Of a stretch of DNA of 12,390 nt, positions 1-7,627 are shown piece by piece. Each line of letters starts with the position of its first letter. Positions within the stretch are counted from its first letter, which is position 1. The notes beneath the pieces are model-generated. The model ran no database searches. It was not told where the DNA came from and saw only the letters and a list, made by a program, of their open reading frames with translations. Location of the stretch: the NCBI GenBank assembly GCA_012727625.1, contig JAAYGP010000392.1, positions 1 through 12,390 of the forward strand. Direction: 5' to 3'. The position numbers were made by a program, and so were the translations under genes. Source of the stretch: Clostridiaceae bacterium (GTDB taxonomy: Bacteria > Bacillota > Clostridia > DSM-8532).

Positions 1-672
1 TGTTACCTCCCTGAAGATTTTGCATAAATAATTAGGGCTTATGTAAAAATGCTCTGAAATTTTTCTAAGATTTATGTTTTCAGCATAATTATCATTCAGA
101 TATTTTACAACCTCTGAAATCTTTTCATGCAAAGAATCGGGATGGTCAAATTTAAACGATGATTTAGCGCCGGCAATACGGTTTATATAAAGCAGCATAT
201 CGGTAAGCTTGATTTTGTTAATAAGTTCAAACCCTTTCTGCCTGTTTGTTTGTTCATGATACATTTTTGCAAATAGTTCCTCTATGATTTCCTGTTCTTT
301 GAAGTCCAGCCTTAAAATTTTCTGCTCACCGGTAAAACAGGAAAACAAATTAATACTACTGTCAGCTTTGTTTATCTCATTCAAAAAATCGGGTTTAAAC
401 TGCACTAAAACCCGTTTGTGTCTGTGGGATTTAACATGTGACGACTTATGTATTTCATTTCTGTCTATAAGAACCAGATCACCTTTCTTTATGTGATATG
501 TTCTGTCCTTTAAAAAGTAGTATCTTTCACCGTCAATAAGATAAAAAATTTCATAATTATCCTCATGATAATGGCTGTTCACCATAATATAAGGGTTTTC
601 GTCGGTGGGGGTTCTGTATTTGACAATAAAGTCCGTTGTAATTAAGTCAGGAACCGCGGTATATTTGCCCAT
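1..672 (-). CDS. AraC-family transcriptional regulator (C-terminus cut by window edge)
   Basis: The frame is open from an ATG at 672-670 to the left window edge, giving 224 residues with no stop. AAAGGA lies about 8 bases upstream of the ATG. Residues about 33-75 look like the cupin-type ligand-binding half of AraC regulators: HYHEDNYEIFYLIDG followed by KKGDLVLI. Residues about 183-222 (from EKISEVVKYL to SPNYLCKIFRE) match the linker and first helix-turn-helix of the AraC/XylS DNA-binding domain. The second helix-turn-helix would lie outside the window. The gene is divergent from a HAD hydrolase and a GH2 glycosidase, the usual arrangement for a local sugar-responsive activator, so it probably controls those two genes. 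The ligand cannot be told from sequence. Confidence 0.88.
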   Translation of the reverse strand, partial: MGKYTAVPDLITTDFIVKYRTPTDENPYIMVNSHYHEDNYEIFYLIDGERYYFLKDRTYHIKKGDLVLIDRNEIHKSSHVKSHRHKRVLVQFKPDFLNEINKADSSINLFSCFTGEQKILRLDFKEQEIIEELFAKMYHEQTNRQKGFELINKIKLTDMLLYINRIAGAKSSFKFDHPDSLHEKISEVVKYLNDNYAENINLRKISEHFYISPNYLCKIFREVT

Positions 673-1107
673 ATCAAAATCCTTTCACAAATGATAAAAA
701 ATTAATACTCAATTTTTAAGCAGAATCCTTTGAAACAGTATGCTGAGGATAAGGCTTGAGACGCAGGCACTTACACCATGGTTCATTATTTTGCTCTGCA
801 AAATACGCGCCTTAGTTATTTTTATTTTATCATTTAAACACGGATGTGAAAAGTAAAATATGTTGAAAATCGAATATAGAAGTTAAAAAATGATTAGAAA
901 TACACTGTATTTTATTTTAGAATATTGGTAACAAGATGCAATAATAGCTATTAAAACAGTATTATGCCTGGCAATGAAAACACCGGGACCTCAGGTGCGC
1001 CCCTGTTAAATAGAAACATTCATAATTCCGGGGATAATATGACAATTGTTCAGCTTATAAAGGTCAAGCCGGTTGTATCAGAAATAATGTTTTAAAGGAT
1101 GAATCTG
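673..1107. promoter_or_regulatory. Divergent intergenic region with a 19-base dyad
   Basis: This is a gene-free, mostly AT-rich stretch between the AraC-type regulator and the HAD/GH2 genes. The clearest structure is a perfect inverted repeat at 787-805, TATTTTGC-TCT-GCAAAATA. It sits between the divergent genes and is a candidate operator. I found no confident -35/-10 pair for either direction; TATTAT near 959 and GATAAT near 1034 lack good -35 partners. No RNA gene or credible small ORF was seen. Confidence 0.35.
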
Positions 1108-1977
1108 ATGATTGATTTTCAAGCAACAAAGGATTTTTTAATTTGTATTGACTCGGACGGATGTGCATTTGATGCCATGGAGATAAAACACAAGGAATGT
1201 TTTATACCAAACCTTATTTACATATGGGGTTTTCAGCCCATTTCCAAATATGCGCGTGAAACCTGGGAGTTTGTCAACCTTTATTCAAGATGGAGAGGGG
1301 TAAACAGATTTCATGCCTTGGTTAAAGCATTTGATTTGCTTGGAAAAAGAAAGGCAGTCATAGAAAGAAATTTTAAGGTTCCCGATTTAAAGCCTGTTGA
1401 AGACTGGCTGGAAACGGAAAAAGCACCGGGAAATCCAACGTTGAAGATCGAAATAAAAAAGAAAAATAGTTATATTCTGGAATTAACTCTGAAATGGTCA
1501 CATGCGGTTAATTCATCAATAAGAAAGATGGTTCGCGGTGTTCCGCCTTTTCCCTTTGTAAGGGAAAGTCTTCAAAAGATAAGCCAATATGCAGACGTGG
1601 TTGTTGTGTCTTCCACTCCCATTGAAGCGTTGGAGCGGGAATGGAATGAACACGATTGCCTGAAATACACAAAGTTTGTATTTGGTCAGGAGCATGGAAC
1701 AAAAGCTCAGTGCATTGACATAGCGGTTTCAAAAGGAGGCTATGACAAAGACAGGGTGCTTAAAATAGGCGACGCAATGGGGGATTTTGAAGCAGCGAGA
1801 AAGAACAATGTACATTTTTATCCTATTATTTCAGGCAGTGAGGAGCGTTCCTGGGAAAGGTTTTACCTTGAAGCTTTCAACAGGTTTATTACCGGAAAGT
1901 ACACTGAAGATTATGAAAACAGCCTGATAGAAGAGTTTAACAGAAACCTGCCTGAGGAGCCCAACTGGAAGTTTTAA
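1108..1977 (+). CDS. HAD-superfamily hydrolase (putative phosphatase)
   Basis: A 289-residue protein with the four HAD motifs. Motif I is DSDG at 15-18 (Asp15 nucleophile, Asp17 acid/base), motif II is VVVVSST at 164-170, a lysine at 199 is a plausible motif III, and motif IV is GDAMGD at 221-226. About 130 residues between motifs I and II form a large cap, which usually sets substrate choice. HAD enzymes of this layout are mostly phosphatases acting on small phosphorylated metabolites, but the substrate is unknown. The start is set at ATG 1108 because AAAGGA (1094-1099) overlaps a possible ATG at 1099 and is well spaced from 1108. The gene lies 77 bases before a GH2 glycosidase on the same strand, so a sugar phosphate is a reasonable guess. 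No signal peptide is seen, so it is likely cytoplasmic. Confidence 0.85.
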   Translation: MIDFQATKDFLICIDSDGCAFDAMEIKHKECFIPNLIYIWGFQPISKYARETWEFVNLYSRWRGVNRFHALVKAFDLLGKRKAVIERNFKVPDLKPVEDWLETEKAPGNPTLKIEIKKKNSYILELTLKWSHAVNSSIRKMVRGVPPFPFVRESLQKISQYADVVVVSSTPIEALEREWNEHDCLKYTKFVFGQEHGTKAQCIDIAVSKGGYDKDRVLKIGDAMGDFEAARKNNVHFYPIISGSEERSWERFYLEAFNRFITGKYTEDYENSLIEEFNRNLPEEPNWKF

Positions 1978-2054
1978 AATTAACAGCCCGTGACGTGCAG
2001 GGGTTTTTGATGCATTAATTTTGAAAATAATATAATGCGGGAGGAGATTTGGCT

Positions 2055-4565
2055 ATGAGAAACACTGTGCTTAAAGATTTGTTTATTATTCCTGATATCG
2101 ACAATTCAAGGGCTTTGGTTACTTTTACAGTGCCTGATGGTTTAAGCCATGCAAAGTGGTTTGTGGAAAGCGGGAGCAAGCCTGTATGCTCCGGGGAGAT
2201 TGATTTGAGACCCGGGAGCAAAGCTTCCTTTGAAATAAAATTTGACAGCTTTAAGCTTTGGAGTGTGGATTCACCGCATTTATATCAGTTGAGAATGATT
2301 TTAACCATTAACGGGAATGAGAAAGAGATTTGTGAAGAATTCGGGATGAGGAAAATCCATGTTTCCGGCAGGGATATATATGTCAATAATGAGAAATTCT
2401 ATGTGAAAGGATACATAAGAGGGCGGGAGGCTCACGATCATCCCAACCTTGAAAATCTTCCGATTCATGAATACTACGAAAAAAACATAAAAGCCGCCAA
2501 AGAGTATGGTTTTAACTTTATCCGCTTTCATTCAAGGATTCCTCCTGAAGAATGTTTTGAGGTGGCGGACAGGCTGGGAATTTTTATACATATTGAAATC
2601 CGTAAATATTTCGGTAAATATCAAAAAGAAAGAACCATGATGAACGACGCAGGTGAGCTTATTAACGAAAAGGATTGGGTTGATGCCATTTTAAGATTAA
2701 GAAACCATCCATCGTTAATGGTTTACTGTATGGGCAATGAAATAAGGCATCCCGGCACAAACCCGCAGGTTGAGCATATTGCGAAAATAACAAAGGAAAT
2801 AGATCCGACGCGGCTTTTCATTGATACGTGCGCCCACGGTGAATTTGACAGAACCTATGTTGATATAGACGTGCAGCATATGTCTTACTTCTACCCCTTT
2901 GGCGCAAATTATGACATGTTTGAGAACACTTATAACTGGCTGATTTTCGGTTCATGCAAAGGTACGCAAATGTCTGAGGATGACGGAGACGGCTATGAAT
3001 TCAATTACAAGGTAACAAGGGCCATATCCCCAAAACGGCCGATCATTGCTCATGAAATCTGTCATTACACTGCGTTGAGGGATATTTACAAACTTGATGA
3101 AAAATTCAGACGGCTTAATGTTGAAAAACCATGGTGGATTGACGAGCTTAAAAAGCTAATCCGCCTTAAAGGTCTTGAAAAGGATTACACCTTAATGTAT
3201 AAAGCCAGCAAAAAATTTCAGTTTCTAAGCTGGAAGCTTGGAATTGAGGCTGCAAGAAGAAGCAGGCTTTTAAGCGGTTTTCATTTTCTTCAGCTTTCCG
3301 ATACCGAACGTTATGAAAACAGCAATGGTATCCTGGATTGTTTTGACGATAAAACAGGCATACATGAAAAAGAATTCCTGAAATTCAACGGTGATACCGT
3401 TATTCTCGCTGATCTTCCAAGAAGAACATATTTTGAAAATGAAAAAGTGAAAATACCGGTACTTTTATCGCATTATTCAAAGGATTTGCCTGATATTTTG
3501 GATTTCAAATTTAAGCTTATAAGCAAAAAACAAAACAGTGAAGTTTTAAAAGGGGGACTAAAGCAGATAGAATTAAGCGAAAAAGGCCTGAGAGAGATAG
3601 TTACCCTGGAAATAAAAATGCCCTCAACAGACAGGCCGGATGAGATGGAACTGGTATTAAGTCTTGTTGACGAAAACCATAATTCCGTGGTTGAGAACAG
3701 TTGGAAGTTGTGGGTGTATCCGGACAGAGCGGAATTGATGCCTGAAATTGAATGTACCATTGTTCTTGACGATAATATAAAACCTGAACTTAGATATACC
3801 GGCTTAAAACCTACAGGTACGCTTAGTGAGCCTGAAAATCTGTTAATTGTTAACCGGTTTTCCGAGGAGGTATTCAGGCATCTTGATAATGGCGGAAATG
3901 TTTTAATGCTTTGCAGGATTCCTGAAACCCGTGACAGAAAAATAAGGGCTCCGAAAGAGAAATATTACCTCCCGACTACATGGGATCGTATGAAAGGTGT
4001 CATATGGGACAGGGGTACAAATCATGGAGGATTTATCAGGGAAAGCAAAGCTCTTGACTTGTTCCCCAATGACGGCTTTATTGATCTTCAGTTCCACGAC
4101 CTTATAGATGACTGCGATAAGATCGTGCTGGATGATTTCCCATGCGATATGGAACCTATTATCCAGGGTGTTGACAAGGCCGCAAGAGACAGGTTTGATG
4201 TGTATACTTTCGGCTTATCCGAGCTTCAGCCGGGCTGGACAATGAGGAAGTTCGGATATCTGTTTGAGCTTAAGGTTGGAAAAGGAAAACTTCTTGTTAC
4301 AGGCTTCAATTTCACAGGTCTGAACAGTAACAAGCCGGAAGTCTGCGCCATGTTTGAATCGCTTCTTAAATATGTGACATCCGATGAATTTAATCCAAAG
4401 GCTTCAATTGATACCAAGAAGCTTGAAGAATACTTGTTAAATAAAGGTAAACAACCAAGGATAAAAGAAAGAAAAATGACACAATACTGGCAGTTGAACG
4501 ATGCTCCTCTGGAATCGGACAGATACTGGAAGGAGGCAGAAGAGTATATAAGAGAATCAGAATAA
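2055..4565 (+). CDS. Glycoside hydrolase family 2 protein lacking the N-terminal sugar-binding domain
   Basis: An 836-residue retaining glycosidase of GH2 type. Residues about 10-100 look like the immunoglobulin-like middle domain, ending in WSVDSPHLYQLRM. The TIM barrel covers about 100-450: NHPSLMVYCMGNE carries the acid/base Glu229, and PIIAHEICHY carries the likely nucleophile Glu334. The barrel ends in GFHFLQLSD, typical of some GH2 subgroups. Residues about 455-560 look like another beta-sandwich, and about 580-785 like an alpha/beta domain (GGNVLMLCR, then GKGKLLVTGFNFTG). The jelly-roll domain that normally opens GH2 enzymes is absent. The ATG at 2055 is chosen because GGAGGAG at 2040-2046 is 8 bases upstream; a TTG at 2049 is too close. 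There is no signal peptide, so it probably acts on imported oligosaccharides. Both catalytic glutamates are present, so it is probably active; the sugar is unknown. Confidence 0.85.
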   Translation: MRNTVLKDLFIIPDIDNSRALVTFTVPDGLSHAKWFVESGSKPVCSGEIDLRPGSKASFEIKFDSFKLWSVDSPHLYQLRMILTINGNEKEICEEFGMRKIHVSGRDIYVNNEKFYVKGYIRGREAHDHPNLENLPIHEYYEKNIKAAKEYGFNFIRFHSRIPPEECFEVADRLGIFIHIEIRKYFGKYQKERTMMNDAGELINEKDWVDAILRLRNHPSLMVYCMGNEIRHPGTNPQVEHIAKITKEIDPTRLFIDTCAHGEFDRTYVDIDVQHMSYFYPFGANYDMFENTYNWLIFGSCKGTQMSEDDGDGYEFNYKVTRAISPKRPIIAHEICHYTALRDIYKLDEKFRRLNVEKPWWIDELKKLIRLKGLEKDYTLMYKASKKFQFLSWKLGIEAARRSRLLSGFHFLQLSDTERYENSNGILDCFDDKTGIHEKEFLKFNGDTVILADLPRRTYFENEKVKIPVLLSHYSKDLPDILDFKFKLISKKQNSEVLKGGLKQIELSEKGLREIVTLEIKMPSTDRPDEMELVLSLVDENHNSVVENSWKLWVYPDRAELMPEIECTIVLDDNIKPELRYTGLKPTGTLSEPENLLIVNRFSEEVFRHLDNGGNVLMLCRIPETRDRKIRAPKEKYYLPTTWDRMKGVIWDRGTNHGGFIRESKALDLFPNDGFIDLQFHDLIDDCDKIVLDDFPCDMEPIIQGVDKAARDRFDVYTFGLSELQPGWTMRKFGYLFELKVGKGKLLVTGFNFTGLNSNKPEVCAMFESLLKYVTSDEFNPKASIDTKKLEEYLLNKGKQPRIKERKMTQYWQLNDAPLESDRYWKEAEEYIRESE

Positions 4566-4597
4566 CCAATATGGTGAAACATATTGTGTATCGGAAA

Positions 4598-4644
4598 GGC
4601 AACAGGGGTAATTTTGTTCTTCATGAAAATTTTTCCCTGTTGCC
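4598..4644 (+). terminator. Long hairpin after the GH2 gene, probable terminator
   Basis: GGCAACAGGG (4598-4607) pairs perfectly with CCCTGTTGCC (4635-4644), and the inner AATTTT/AAAATT extends the stem. The hairpin starts 33 bases after the GH2 stop. There is no clear T-run after the stem (CTTAAT follows), so it may end transcription inefficiently or protect the mRNA 3' end. Confidence 0.5.
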
Positions 4645-4750
4645 CTTAATGCGTTATGCCGTAGTTTTCCACAATACAAGCAATAGGCTTGCTTTCTCCG
4701 GATCTTCTTCATTCATCCATAAACTTTTATTCGCCGTAGTATCCTTTTAT

Positions 4751-4802
4751 TGCACAATATCTGACCTGATCAGTTACTGAATCAGGGTGTGAACAGCAAC
4801 CA
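4751..4802 (+). repeat. Dispersed repeat, copy A
   Basis: These 52 bases, starting TGCACAATATCTG and ending GAACAGCAACCA, match the reverse complement of 12067-12118 without gaps and with about 6 differences. The last 14 bases of the core (TGTGAACAGCAACC) recur exactly at 7777-7790. CCTGAT (4765-4770) can pair with ATCAGG (4781-4786). Left of 4751 the similarity to the other copies fades. It could be an old transposon end or MITE-like element. Confidence 0.7.
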
Positions 4803-4840
4803 ATAAAGAAAATAACTTGTGAAATTTACAATATTGCTTA

Positions 4841-4869
4841 TTGATTAGTCTTTAAAAAGCTGATAATAT
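4841..4869 (+). promoter_or_regulatory. Promoter-like pair before the P-loop gene
   Basis: TTGATT (4841-4846) and TAATAT (4864-4869) are 17 bases apart, a fair match to a sigma-A promoter. It lies about 40 bases upstream of the chosen start at 4912. Confidence 0.45.
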
Positions 4870-4911
4870 ATAGTCGTCCTGGCGGTGTGTATGAATGAGA
4901 AGGTGCATATT

Positions 4912-5472
4912 ATGAATATACGGGATAAATTGGCTGTTGTAATTAACGGTATGGGTGGTGTAGGAAAAGATACCCTGTGTGAAATTATCGGGAAGTATTA
5001 TAAATGTATAAATGTTTCGACCATAACGCCAATAAAGCAGATTGCATTGCAGCATGGCTGGAATGGGGAAAAGGATTTAAAATCAAGAAAGTTTCTTGCA
5101 GATCTTAAAAGAGCTTTTGCAGATTTCAACGATTTACCCAACAGGTACCTGGTTGGTGAATATAACTCATTCCTTGAAAGCAATAATCAGATCATGTTTG
5201 TTCACATAAGAGAAAAGGATCAAATAGAAAAATTTAAACAAAGCATAAACGGAAACTGTATAACTTTGTTAATAACCAGATCCAAATCAGACAAAAACGA
5301 AGCTGTTTTTGGCAACGATGCCGACGATCTTGTTGAAGACTTTGAATATGATTATTATTATGATAATAGCCTGACTCTGGAGGAAGCGGAAAGAGACTTT
5401 TTATTGTTTTTCCAGGGGATTATTAATGACTTGAATCTGAATATTTCCCCAATATCGGAAATCAACTTATAA
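4912..5472 (+). CDS. P-loop nucleotide kinase-like protein
   Basis: A 186-residue protein with a Walker A loop at 13-21, GMGGVGKDT, directly after a first beta strand (LAVVING). The GKDT form and the total length are typical of small-molecule or nucleotide kinases of the adenylate/deoxynucleotide monophosphate kinase type. FVHIREKDQIEKF (96-108) resembles the segment after the second strand in that group, and ITRSKSDK (121-128) could lie in a lid. I cannot name a substrate. The start at 4912 is chosen because GAGAAGG precedes it at good spacing; GTG 4885 and ATG 4891 are upstream in frame with only a weak GGCGG. The C-terminus is acidic (EDFEYDYYYD). The gene appears to be transcribed alone from its own promoter. 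It is likely cytoplasmic. Confidence 0.75.
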   Translation: MNIRDKLAVVINGMGGVGKDTLCEIIGKYYKCINVSTITPIKQIALQHGWNGEKDLKSRKFLADLKRAFADFNDLPNRYLVGEYNSFLESNNQIMFVHIREKDQIEKFKQSINGNCITLLITRSKSDKNEAVFGNDADDLVEDFEYDYYYDNSLTLEEAERDFLLFFQGIINDLNLNISPISEINL

Positions 5473-5603
5473 TCTGTGTTTGATATGATTATGCCATTTG
5501 CGGATTTCGCCCTGTTAAAGAATTCAGGCTTCAGGCGCATTGCTTTTAATGGTATTTTAAAGTAATCCGCCATGTTTTATATTACTTTTTAAACTGCTTT
5601 GGA

Positions 5604-5904
5604 TCAGTCAATAAGCTTTTTATAGTTTTCCATAAGTTCAATAAATTTTGAGCTGTCCCCGATGGTATCAGGATAATATTTTTTTGCAAGCTCCCGGAAC
5701 TTTTTCTTAATTTCAGCGCGCGGCATCATACGGAAGGTCAAAAAAGGCAAGGAGCGATGGTTCATACAGGTTTCCGCAGACAATACCATTTTCTTTATAG
5801 TACCTGTAATATACGGCACAGAAGAATTCGGCCATAACATTTTTAAACTGGTAAGTTAAAGCATTCCTCCTGCCAAAGCAAAGGTTTATCATAAAAAAAG
5901 CCAT
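5604..5904 (-). pseudogene. Frameshifted J-domain-like protein
   Basis: Two overlapping minus-strand frames together make one protein of about 100 residues. The first (from ATG 5904) runs NALTYQFKNVMAEFF to LPYDAAR and hits a stop at the frame break. The second continues RAEIKKKFRELAKKYYPD and then SSKFIELMENYKKL to a stop at 5604. The join falls in a GC-repeat at about 5716-5724, where loss of one GC dinucleotide (or a gain of one base) would explain it. Helices II and III of a J-domain are recognisable. The HPD signature needed to stimulate Hsp70 reads YPD (codon TAT instead of CAT), a second sign of decay. No good ribosome binding site precedes ATG 5904. An assembly error could explain the frameshift but not the YPD. 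Confidence 0.7.
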
Positions 5905-5918
5905 ATTGATAAATAAAT

Positions 5919-5947
5919 TTGCACAGTATTATTTTTTTTGATATAAT
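5919..5947 (+). promoter_or_regulatory. Strong sigma-A-like promoter upstream of the aminomutase leader
   Basis: TTGCAC (5919-5924), a 17-base spacer, and a perfect TATAAT (5942-5947). Transcription would start near 5954, about 325 bases before the aminomutase ATG, giving either a long leader or a separate small RNA. It overlaps the region just upstream of the minus-strand J-domain remnant. Confidence 0.65.
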
Positions 5948-6277
5948 GAAAAACACGTTATTTCCGTTTAGCCTTTATTAAACAATTATAGCATTAAGAG
6001 GCCAGCTACACTTATAATTTATTGCCGGATAAATTATACGGCTTTTTTCAAAAGGTATACCTGCAAAAGTTGCAGTAAGCTGCAACTGTCTGTAATCAAA
6101 ATATCTTTTAAAAGCTTATTTGATGAGATTTTGAGTTTTTACAGGTAAGTAACATTATGATTTACCGGGAGATAGTTATATTATTGCTTTACGGGAAATA
6201 ACATCAAAAGTAAATCAATGCGCTATTAAAAAAATGCTGAAAAGAAAAAAATCCAAATATGAAAGTGAGGTTGAAAG
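5948..6277 (+). promoter_or_regulatory. Structured leader upstream of the aminomutase gene
   Basis: About 330 bases without a gene. In order it holds a short stem GTTTA/TAAAC near 5970; a terminator-like hairpin (6024-6046); a 10-base palindrome AGGTATACCT (6053-6062); and two hairpins that cannot form together, CTGCAA-AAG-TTGCAG (6061-6075) and GTTGCAG-TAAG-CTGCAAC (6069-6086). Further on, TTTACCGGGAGATA (about 6161) and TTTACGGGAAATA (about 6189) form an imperfect direct repeat. I do not recognise a known riboswitch, and there is no T-box GGGTGGNACC motif. It may be an attenuating leader or an independent small RNA followed by a second promoter. Confidence 0.4.
6024..6046 (+). terminator. 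Terminator-like hairpin inside the aminomutase leader
   Basis: GCCG (6024-6027) pairs with CGGC (6039-6042); ATA/TAT extends the stem after one mismatch, and TTTTTT follows directly. It lies about 90 bases after the predicted transcription start, in the plus direction, with no plus-strand gene ending before it. Confidence 0.5.
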
Positions 6278-7498
6278 ATGACAGAAATATGTGGCATGAT
6301 CACAAGCGATCGTTTTGAGCAGCTTAAAAATGAAATCTCTGATTATGAAGAGATAAAAGCCGGTATTCCAACGGGCATCGAGGACTATGAGAGGATTAGC
6401 TACCAGAAGAAGAAAATTTTAAACTACCTGAACGCAACGGAAAAAGATTATCAGGATTTCCACTGGCAGTTGAGAAACCGCTTTACGAGCTCAAAAGGCT
6501 TACCGGAACTTATTCAGCTTTCCGGCAAAGAAGTAAGTTTACTGGATAAGGTGGCTTCAAAATACCGGTTTGCCATTTCTCCCTATTATCTTTCATTGAT
6601 TGAGCCTGGGAATGAAAACTGTGCAATAAAAAAACAATCCATACCGTCCGTTGATGAGCTGAACGACCTTGGTGAGTTGGATCCCATGGATGTAAAAGGA
6701 CATACAATCCGTGATATTATGACACGTCGCTATCCTGACAGGTTAATAATTAAGATTACAAATGTTTGCGGTATGTTTTGCCGCTTTTGCCAGAGACGCC
6801 GATTAATTGGCGAATGTGATAAGGTTGTTCAGAAGGAAAAAATTAAAAACGCAATTGACTATGTTCACGAAAATGAAGAAATCCGTGATGTTCTTATTAC
6901 AGGGGGAGATGCTTTTTTAGCATCGGATGATTTGCTGGACTGGCTTCTTGGTGAGCTTAGAAGGATATCTCATGTTGAAATTATACGTTTTGGCACAAGA
7001 ACACCAGTAACATTACCTCAGCGTATTACCAAAAATCTTACAGATATATTAAAAAAGTATCATCCTGTTTTTGTGAACACTCATTTTAATCACCCCAGGG
7101 AGATAACACCCGAAGCCAAACAAGCATGTGAAATTCTTTCTGATGCAGGGATTCCCCTGGGAAACCAGATGGTTCTTTTAAATGGTGTGAACAATAATAA
7201 GTATTTGGTCAGAAAATTGAACCAAATGCTTTTAACTATGAGAGTTAAGCCCTATTACATATTCCATCCCAAGAAAGTGAAAGGTACGAGTCACTTCTGG
7301 GTTAAGATTGAAGATGGGCTGGAAATTATGGAAAGCTTTAGAGGCAGAACCTCAGGCCTGGCAATTCCAACCTATATAATCAACGGACCTAAGGGTATCG
7401 GAAAGACACCCATACTTCCCAATTATCTGTTATATCTCGGGAAAGACACTGCGACATTCAGAAATTGGCAGGGTAAGCCTTTCAAAGTAAAAAACTGA
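6278..7498 (+). CDS. eam: Glutamate 2,3-aminomutase (KamA-family radical SAM, PLP-dependent)
   Basis: A 406-residue member of the lysine 2,3-aminomutase family. Cys164, Cys168 and Cys171 (CGMFCRFC) would bind the [4Fe-4S] cluster, followed by QRRR. TGGD at 208-211 helps hold S-adenosylmethionine, and Lys376 (GIGKTPILPNY) aligns with the lysine that carries PLP. In lysine 2,3-aminomutase two aspartates bind the substrate side-chain amine (PYYIYQCD and VVDAPGG in the Clostridium subterminale enzyme). Here those positions are Lys332 (PYYIFHPK) and Asn369 (YIINGPKG), the pair described for Clostridioides difficile glutamate 2,3-aminomutase, even at the same residue numbers. It should therefore interconvert L-glutamate and beta-glutamate, a compatible solute. 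The enzyme is cytoplasmic and oxygen-sensitive. GAGG at 6267-6270 is 7 bases before the ATG. A strong terminator follows, so it is probably monocistronic. Confidence 0.88.
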   Translation: MTEICGMITSDRFEQLKNEISDYEEIKAGIPTGIEDYERISYQKKKILNYLNATEKDYQDFHWQLRNRFTSSKGLPELIQLSGKEVSLLDKVASKYRFAISPYYLSLIEPGNENCAIKKQSIPSVDELNDLGELDPMDVKGHTIRDIMTRRYPDRLIIKITNVCGMFCRFCQRRRLIGECDKVVQKEKIKNAIDYVHENEEIRDVLITGGDAFLASDDLLDWLLGELRRISHVEIIRFGTRTPVTLPQRITKNLTDILKKYHPVFVNTHFNHPREITPEAKQACEILSDAGIPLGNQMVLLNGVNNNKYLVRKLNQMLLTMRVKPYYIFHPKKVKGTSHFWVKIEDGLEIMESFRGRTSGLAIPTYIINGPKGIGKTPILPNYLLYLGKDTATFRNWQGKPFKVKN

Positions 7499-7517
7499 TC
7501 CTATTCAATTGATAATA

Positions 7518-7557
7518 ATCAAGAGTTCTCCGTTTCCATAAGCGGGGAACCCTTGTT
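7518..7557 (+). other. Hairpin immediately after the aminomutase gene
   Basis: CAAG-A-GTTCTCCG pairs with CGGGGAAC-C-CTTG across a 10-base loop, about 12 pairs with one mismatch. No T-run follows. With the next hairpin it forms a tandem structured 3' region. Confidence 0.45.
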
Positions 7558-7561
7558 GATA

Positions 7562-7617
7562 CAGAACCTCTGAGCAACAGCAGTTTTTCAGGCTGTTGCT
7601 CAGAGGTTCTGCTTTTT
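7562..7617 (+). terminator. Strong Rho-independent terminator after the aminomutase gene
   Basis: A perfect 20-base-pair stem (7562-7581 with 7592-7611), a 10-base loop containing TTTTT, and CTTTTT directly after the stem. It lies 63 bases after the aminomutase stop and should separate it from the ATP-grasp genes. Confidence 0.9.
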
Positions 7618-7627
7618 GCCCCGGGGC

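Larger units (their letters stand above)
4566..4911. other. Intergenic region with hairpin, repeat copy A and a promoter
   Basis: No supported gene lies here. The stretch holds a long hairpin just after the GH2 stop (4598-4644), two copies of GCCGTAGT (about 4659 and 4734), dispersed repeat copy A (4751-4802), and a promoter-like pair before the P-loop gene (4841-4869). Short open frames are present but lack ribosome binding sites. Confidence 0.5.

Noticed and set aside
990..1010. GGTGCGCCCC looks like a group II intron 5' end
   Set aside because: Only a few bases agree; there is no domain V hairpin and no reverse transcriptase downstream.
4226..4624. Minus-strand 132-codon frame within the GH2 gene
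   Set aside because: It is the antisense shadow of a well-supported GH2 coding region.
4571..4780. Plus-strand 69-codon open frame after the GH2 gene
   Set aside because: It runs through the terminator hairpin and into repeat copy A, has no ribosome binding site, and resembles nothing.
5954..6277. Known riboswitch or T-box before the aminomutase
   Set aside because: No T-box GGGTGGNACC and no lysine, glycine or c-di-AMP riboswitch core that I can recognise; kept only as an unassigned leader.
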